DNA of 8,806 nucleotides from CAYFZR01 sp964347835 [NCBI: uncultured archaeon] (GTDB lineage: Archaea; CAYFZR01), in contig CAYFZR010000073.1 in the NCBI GenBank assembly GCA_964347835.1, forward strand, positions 1 to 8,806, read 5' to 3'. A model generated the notes under the pieces. That model saw only the letters and a list, made by a program, of their open reading frames with translations. It was not told the origin of the DNA and did not search any database. The translations under genes and the position numbers were made by a program. Numbering within the stretch: the first letter of the stretch is position 1; the number at the start of each line of letters is the position of its first letter. Of this stretch, positions 5,202 to 8,806 are shown one piece after another.

Positions 5202-5331
5202 TACGGTAATCGTCGTAAATTGTTTCGGCAAATTCTCAATTAAGATTAGAAAATTGCAAGCGTTTTGATCAGATTTTTAATAAAAAAATTAATTTAAATC
5301 AATTATTAACCAAATTTAAACGAATTTAGAA

Positions 5332-5340
5332 ATATATAAA
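5332..5340 (+). promoter_or_regulatory. Orphan TATA-like box in the intergenic region
   Basis: ATATATAAA predicts a start near 5362 with no gene following for 200 bases, only the hairpin/T-run ending at 5421. In such AT-rich DNA a chance match is quite possible. Confidence 0.3.
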
Positions 5341-5345
5341 CGGGA

Positions 5346-5366
5346 AAACCTATTTTAAATGGGTTT
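5346..5366. promoter_or_regulatory. Dyad next to the orphan TATA box
   Basis: AAACCTATTT and AAATGGGTTT pair around a central T with a single T-G mismatch that is a wobble pair in RNA. It overlaps the start predicted from the TATA-like box at 5332-5340, so it could be an operator. Confidence 0.35.
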
Positions 5367-5391
5367 CATAATTTAAATTAATCAAGGATTA

Positions 5392-5421
5392 TTGAAAAAA
5401 GCGATTTTTCAAGATTTTTTT
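5392..5421 (+). terminator. Hairpin plus T7 run in the hdrB-thiolase spacer
   Basis: TTGAAAAA (5392-5399) and TTTTTCAA (5405-5412) form a perfect 8-bp stem with loop AGCGA. GA and seven T follow (5415-5421). The shape is that of an intrinsic terminator. It lies 190 bases past the hdrB stop, so it could end a read-through hdr transcript or a short RNA from the orphan promoter. Confidence 0.5.
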
Positions 5422-5539
5422 AAAATTTTGCTTTAATCTAGCAGAAATGAAACAACTTTAAACACAAATTACTGATTTTACAATATAAAAAGAAATTTGA
5501 AGTAACTTAGACATTTGTTGTGAAAAGTTTCGACAAAAA

Positions 5540-5548
5540 CTTATAAAA
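5540..5548 (+). promoter_or_regulatory. TATA box of the thiolase-HMGS operon
   Basis: CTTATAAAA is centred about 29 nt before the ATG at 5573, preceded by an A-rich BRE-like stretch. The spacing implies a leaderless or near-leaderless mRNA, which fits the lack of a Shine-Dalgarno site. Confidence 0.65.
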
Positions 5549-5572
5549 ACATCTCGAGCCATTGTGTAAGGC

Positions 5573-6802
5573 ATGACGCCAAATAATGTTCAAGCCGCTG
5601 TAGTCGGTGTAGGATGGACGAAGTTCGGGCATCATTACGATAAAGATTTGGAAGAGTTAGCCAGAGAAGCCGGCTTGCATGCTCTTATTGATGCTGGAAT
5701 AGAAAGAAAAGACATTGATGCAATATATATGGGGGCTTTTGTACCAGAGATAGTAACTCATCAGGGATCTATTGCTTGCGTCGTATCTGAGGCTTTCGGA
5801 CTAGACGAATATAAAATACCGATTTACAGACCAGAGGCAGCATGCGCCTCTGGAGGAGTAGCGATAGACCTCGCAATACAGGGCATAAGATCAGGGAAGT
5901 TTGATGTTGTTCTCGTGGGAGGAGTGGAAAAACTAACCGATAGCGATGCTACTCTTGCCTTATCATGCGCCGCTAGTTCAAGAGAGAGAGACTATCACTT
6001 CAATTTCATAGACCTAAACGCAAATGTCGCTAGTAGACATATGTATGAGTACGGCACCAAAAGAGAGCACTTCGCCATGATGAGCGTGATGAACCATAAA
6101 CATGCTAAAGACAACGAAAAGGCTCAGTTTAGAAATCAAATAAAGGTAGAAGACATATTAGAGTTAGAATACGTATCAGAACCTCTTACATTATACGATT
6201 GCTCTCCGGTATCGGATGGATCAGCAGCAGCGATACTCGTAAATCCAGAATTGGCTAAGGATTTTGAAGATCCTGTTTTCATTACAGGTTCTGGACATGG
6301 AACTGATTCCATCAATCTCTCTGCAAGAAAAGATATTACCACGTTTGAGGCTTCAATACTCGCGAGCACAACCGCATTAAATGAGGCCAACAAAACCCTA
6401 AAGGACATAGACATTTGTGAGGTACACGATGCATTCTCCATTCTTGGTATGCTGTCAATCGAAGATATAGGATTTTGTGAGAAGGGAGATAGCGGAAAAA
6501 TAATCGAAGAAAGTTTTAATCCAGACGCAAAACATATAGTCATAAATACGAAGTACGGGGAGAAAATATTTAACTGCGGAGGAGGTTTGAAGGCTCACGG
6601 TCATGCTGTAGGCGCCACTGGAGTTAGGCAATTAGTAGAAGTCTATAGACAGTTAAACTATGATCAAAAACACCCTATTTACGGTAAACTCAATCATCCT
6701 GTGAACAAATCCCTTAGCGAAGACCCGAGAGTCGGCTTGGTACAGAATATTGGCGGAGTTGGTGGAGACGTGACTTGTCAAATATTGGAGGCATCAAGAT
6801 GA
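5573..6802 (+). CDS. Acetoacetyl-CoA thiolase (archaeal mevalonate-pathway type)
   Basis: It condenses two acetyl-CoA to acetoacetyl-CoA, the first step of the mevalonate route to archaeal isoprenoid lipids. The protein has 409 residues and a thiolase fold. The acylated Cys is in EAACASGG (Cys91). Catalytic His are in EVHDAF (His285, the SCP2-like/archaeal VHDAF form rather than NEAF) and in GLKAHGHAVGATG (His344). The C-terminal strand contains NIGGVGGDVTCQIL. The usual proline after the catalytic His (GHPxGATG) is replaced by Ala345. The ATG at 5573 suits the TATA box. Its stop overlaps the next ATG as ATGA, coupling it to the DUF35-HMGS fusion. The archaeal enzyme is known to form a channelling complex with HMG-CoA synthase through DUF35, and the neighbour here supplies both. 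Fatty-acid thiolases of similar sequence are excluded mainly by context. Confidence 0.88.
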   Translation: MTPNNVQAAVVGVGWTKFGHHYDKDLEELAREAGLHALIDAGIERKDIDAIYMGAFVPEIVTHQGSIACVVSEAFGLDEYKIPIYRPEAACASGGVAIDLAIQGIRSGKFDVVLVGGVEKLTDSDATLALSCAASSRERDYHFNFIDLNANVASRHMYEYGTKREHFAMMSVMNHKHAKDNEKAQFRNQIKVEDILELEYVSEPLTLYDCSPVSDGSAAAILVNPELAKDFEDPVFITGSGHGTDSINLSARKDITTFEASILASTTALNEANKTLKDIDICEVHDAFSILGMLSIEDIGFCEKGDSGKIIEESFNPDAKHIVINTKYGEKIFNCGGGLKAHGHAVGATGVRQLVEVYRQLNYDQKHPIYGKLNHPVNKSLSEDPRVGLVQNIGGVGGDVTCQILEASR

Positions 6803-8238
6803 GTTTGCCAAAATCTTGGAGAAATATACCTGAGTACTACAGACTCATCGCGAGTAAAGATGAATCTAAGGGACTAAGCGTGCCGCCAAGATACATAGAT
6901 ACAAGTAAGGGAAGGGAAGGAGAATTAATCTACGAATCTTTGATGTGGAAGGATGCGAAATTACATTCCTACAGTAAAAAAGTGGAAAATGGATTTTTAT
7001 TCTATTGCGCAATATTGGAGATCGATGGAACCAAAGTCTCCGCTTACCTTACCGATATGGACTGCAAACCAGAAATAGGCATGGAACTAGAGCCAACTTT
7101 CCGAAGACTTGGAGAGACTAGAGACGGAGTAATCAAATATGGTCTCGTATTTAGACCGAAACAAAGTAAGAAATCTTTTAGCAAGAAAGAGTCTGTGAAA
7201 AAATTTGATAAGGCAGGAATAGTGGGATATGGCGTTCACATACCGAAATATAGGATTAAAATCGAGGAGATTGCCCACGAGATAAAAAAAGACCCAAAGA
7301 TTCTTATTAACCAAACTGGTTTTAAAGAAAAGGCAGTACTGGCCCTGGATCAAGATACCACAACGATAGGAGTAGATGCTGCAAAAAATGCATTAAAGCA
7401 CGCCTGTATAGATGGAAGTGAGATAAGTTCTATTAGATTTGGCTCAGAAAGCCCACCATATGCGGTAAAACCAAGCGCGATTACAGTTGCAGAGGCTATT
7501 GGAGCCACTCCGATAGTTGAGGCTCATGACATGGAATGTGCTTGTAAAGCAGCGACAGGAGGATTTATTTACGCACTTAGCGTGATAGAAAACGAATACT
7601 TTAACTGCGACTACTCTATGGTGATCGGATCAGACAATTCTCAAGCAGAGGAGGGAGATGTCTTGGATAACACAGTAGGATGCGGTGCAGCAGCATTTAT
7701 ATTCGGTAAGTACGACGTAATAGCAAGTTTAGAGGCATATGAACCTTATACAACAGATATTCCAGATTTCTGGAGGAGAGAGGGTTCCCAGTTTCCAAGA
7801 CATGGAGGTGGTTTTACAGGAGATCATGCATACTTCAAACATACCGAAACCGCGGCCATTAACCTCATGGAGAGAGTCGGCATAGAACCTCACGAAATAG
7901 ATCACGTTGTTCTACACCAGCCAAATGGAAAATTCCCATGGAAAGCGGCTCAAAGACTTGGTTTTACAAGAGAGCAGCATAAACAAGGATTTGTTGCCGA
8001 TTGGATAGGAAACGCATATTCTGCTTCGACGTTAATTGGACTTGCAAACATTTTTGATCATGCAAAAGATAATGAGTTAATCTTGCATGTTGCATTTGGC
8101 TCTGGCGCGGGAGCCGATGCGCTTCTATGGAGAACAGAAGAGCCTATTTTATGGAAAGAAGGTATAACGGTAGAGGAACAACTGAAAAGAAAAGTATACG
8201 TAAATTACCATACATACAGAAAAACCAAGAGTGGATAA
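6799..8238 (+). CDS. Fusion of DUF35 OB-fold bridge protein with hydroxymethylglutaryl-CoA synthase
   Basis: It makes HMG-CoA from acetoacetyl-CoA and acetyl-CoA. The start is ATG 6799, with GGAGG at 6787-6791, overlapping the thiolase stop as ATGA. It gives 479 residues, about 130 more than the roughly 345 usual for archaeal HMGS. Residues 1-121 are a DUF35 domain (SLPKSWRNIPEYYRLI at the start, YGLVFRP at the end). A Lys/Ser linker (about 122-137) follows, then HMGS from AGIVGYGVHIPKYRIK. HMGS hallmarks are GFKEK (probable catalytic Glu177), ECACKAATGG (catalytic Cys249), HQPNGKFP (His373), GNAYSAS and AFGSGAGAD. In normal DUF35 proteins the YRLI helix runs into a four-Cys zinc ribbon. Here the region reads SKDESKGLSVPPRYIDTSKGR and has no Cys. 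The OB part that binds the CoA pantetheine arm is retained. No frameshift is needed, and both halves are intact. Confidence 0.9.
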   Translation: MSLPKSWRNIPEYYRLIASKDESKGLSVPPRYIDTSKGREGELIYESLMWKDAKLHSYSKKVENGFLFYCAILEIDGTKVSAYLTDMDCKPEIGMELEPTFRRLGETRDGVIKYGLVFRPKQSKKSFSKKESVKKFDKAGIVGYGVHIPKYRIKIEEIAHEIKKDPKILINQTGFKEKAVLALDQDTTTIGVDAAKNALKHACIDGSEISSIRFGSESPPYAVKPSAITVAEAIGATPIVEAHDMECACKAATGGFIYALSVIENEYFNCDYSMVIGSDNSQAEEGDVLDNTVGCGAAAFIFGKYDVIASLEAYEPYTTDIPDFWRREGSQFPRHGGGFTGDHAYFKHTETAAINLMERVGIEPHEIDHVVLHQPNGKFPWKAAQRLGFTREQHKQGFVADWIGNAYSASTLIGLANIFDHAKDNELILHVAFGSGAGADALLWRTEEPILWKEGITVEEQLKRKVYVNYHTYRKTKSG

Positions 8239-8270
8239 ATTTTTTACCTATAAAGCCAATTTAACTCAAG

Positions 8271-8741
8271 ATGGATTATTTACCCATATTCAAAATAAAA
8301 TTAGAGGACGAAGACATAGAGAAATTGTCTAAGAACTCTCCAAAAACAGATAAGATGATGTATAAACAGGGAGAAGAAGAAATAACTAGAGATATTGAGG
8401 AAAAATGTTTTGAATTCGAACTTAATACATTATTGAAACATCTTAGTGAGAATAAGATAGACGAAATAAGGTATCATGCAAAATATGGAGAAATCAAAAT
8501 AAGAAGATCTTCTAGCGAGTTTTGGAGCTCAAATCCTCTGTTCATAGATATGTTCAAAGCAAAAACAGGTTTAGGAAGAGATTCTGTGGTCGAGGTAGAA
8601 TATATACCTGACTTATTCGGTATTTCAAAGCAAATGTCTCATATTGTTGAAAAAAAGAAAAAAGATGCTGAAATGCTTCGTAATGAAGATAAAAGATGGT
8701 ATAATAGGTGTTTTAGAAGAGTTTACGGTAAGTTGGATTAA
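8271..8741 (+). CDS. Unrecognised charged protein downstream of the mevalonate operon
   Basis: A 156-residue soluble protein that I do not recognise. It is rich in Lys, Glu and Asp. It has a possible alpha/beta middle part (IRYHAKYGEIKIRRSSSEFW, then VVEVEYIPDLFG) and a basic C-terminal helix (VEKKKKDAEMLRNEDKRWYNRCFRRVYGKL). There is no signal peptide or membrane helix, and only two Cys. It starts 32 nt after the fusion gene, without a clear Shine-Dalgarno. TATA-like elements at 8233-8241 (GATAAATTT) and 8248-8256 (CCTATAAAG) could give it its own leaderless or short-leader transcript. Codon usage looks like the neighbours. A role in the lipid pathway is only suggested by position. Confidence 0.65.
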   Translation: MDYLPIFKIKLEDEDIEKLSKNSPKTDKMMYKQGEEEITRDIEEKCFEFELNTLLKHLSENKIDEIRYHAKYGEIKIRRSSSEFWSSNPLFIDMFKAKTGLGRDSVVEVEYIPDLFGISKQMSHIVEKKKKDAEMLRNEDKRWYNRCFRRVYGKLD

Positions 8742-8751
8742 TTAAATTAAA

Positions 8752-8770
8752 AATGAGTTTTCATTATTTT
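8752..8770 (+). terminator. Weak hairpin/T-rich terminator
   Basis: AATGA and TCATT form a 5-bp stem with loop GTTT, followed by ATTTT, 10 bases after the stop of the last gene. It is short and AT-only, but archaeal termination often needs little more than the T-run. No gene is visible in 8742-8806. Confidence 0.35.
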
Positions 8771-8806
8771 CCAAAAATCTAATAAATTTTGGTCTAGGTC
8801 ACGTAT

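Larger units (their letters stand above)
5202..5572. other. Long AT-rich intergenic region between hdrB and the thiolase gene
   Basis: These 371 bases contain no credible open frame on either strand and no tRNA-like fold that I can see. They hold a T5 stretch (5274-5278) that could end the hdr transcript, a TATA-like box (5332-5340), a dyad (5346-5366), the 12-base palindrome TAATTTAAATTA (5369-5380), a strong hairpin with a T-run (5392-5421), and the thiolase promoter (5540-5548). Confidence 0.6.

Noticed and set aside
5006-5209. Overlapping frame at the end of hdrB as evidence of a frameshift
   Set aside because: HdrB is complete to its expected C-terminal KQLGLH region in its own frame. 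The other frame has no HdrB-like sequence.
5202-5572. tRNA, riboswitch or C/D box RNA in the long spacer
   Set aside because: No cloverleaf, no T-loop GTTCRA pattern and no convincing C and D box pair could be found by eye.
6136-6543. A 135-codon minus-strand frame inside the thiolase gene
   Set aside because: It lies wholly within a well-supported thiolase region and encodes a low-complexity Ser-rich peptide typical of antisense frames.
6775-6798. TTG at 6775 as the start of the fusion gene
   Set aside because: The ATG at 6799 has GGAGG at a good distance and an ATGA overlap with the thiolase stop, and MSLPKSWRNIP is the normal start of DUF35 proteins.

Overview
The window reads as DNA of an AT-rich, probably anaerobic archaeon. 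The evidence is archaeal-type TATA boxes about 26 nt upstream of several starts (some of which look leaderless), GGTGA/GGAGG Shine-Dalgarno sites, an HdrC-HdrB pair, and the archaeal mevalonate-entry genes (thiolase, DUF35, HMG-CoA synthase). I cannot name the species. The Hdr subunits fit a methanogen, an alkane oxidiser or a related anaerobe.

Layout. (1) 1-2567 is a redox and metal(loid)-type island. On the minus strand a thioredoxin-like lipoprotein overlaps, by ATGA, the start of a CcdA-like membrane gene that runs off the left edge. Divergently on the plus strand lie an ArsR-family repressor, an ArsP/DUF318-type permease and a small cytoplasmic thioredoxin-fold protein, closed by a hairpin terminator. 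The same perfect inverted repeat (ATATTAGT-N4-ACTAATAT) sits in the lipoprotein/arsR intergenic region and in the permease promoter, so the five genes look like one ArsR regulon. (2) 2572-3591, minus strand, holds a small unknown ORF and two winged-helix paralogues that share a 204-bp tract about 96% identical inside much more diverged flanks. (3) 3833-5201 holds hdrC and hdrB with every expected Fe-S cysteine. No hdrA is present in the window. (4) 5202-5572 is a long AT-rich spacer with two promoter-like elements and a strong hairpin/T-run that could define a short RNA. (5) 5573-8238 is the isoprenoid-lipid operon: acetoacetyl-CoA thiolase, then a single protein in which the DUF35 OB-fold bridge is fused to the N-terminus of HMG-CoA synthase. 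The zinc-ribbon cysteines of DUF35 are gone. (6) 8271-8741 is an unrecognised charged protein, followed by a weak terminator.

How the genes may work together. CcdA could pass reducing power across the membrane to the lipoprotein's CxxC, while the permease and the cytoplasmic CxxC protein handle a thiol-reactive substrate sensed by the CVC motif of ArsR. Thiolase and HMG-CoA synthase would form the known archaeal channelling complex, here with the DUF35 bridge covalently attached to the synthase. The most unusual features are this cysteine-less DUF35-HMGS fusion, the paired ArsR operators, and the conversion-like tract in the winged-helix pair.
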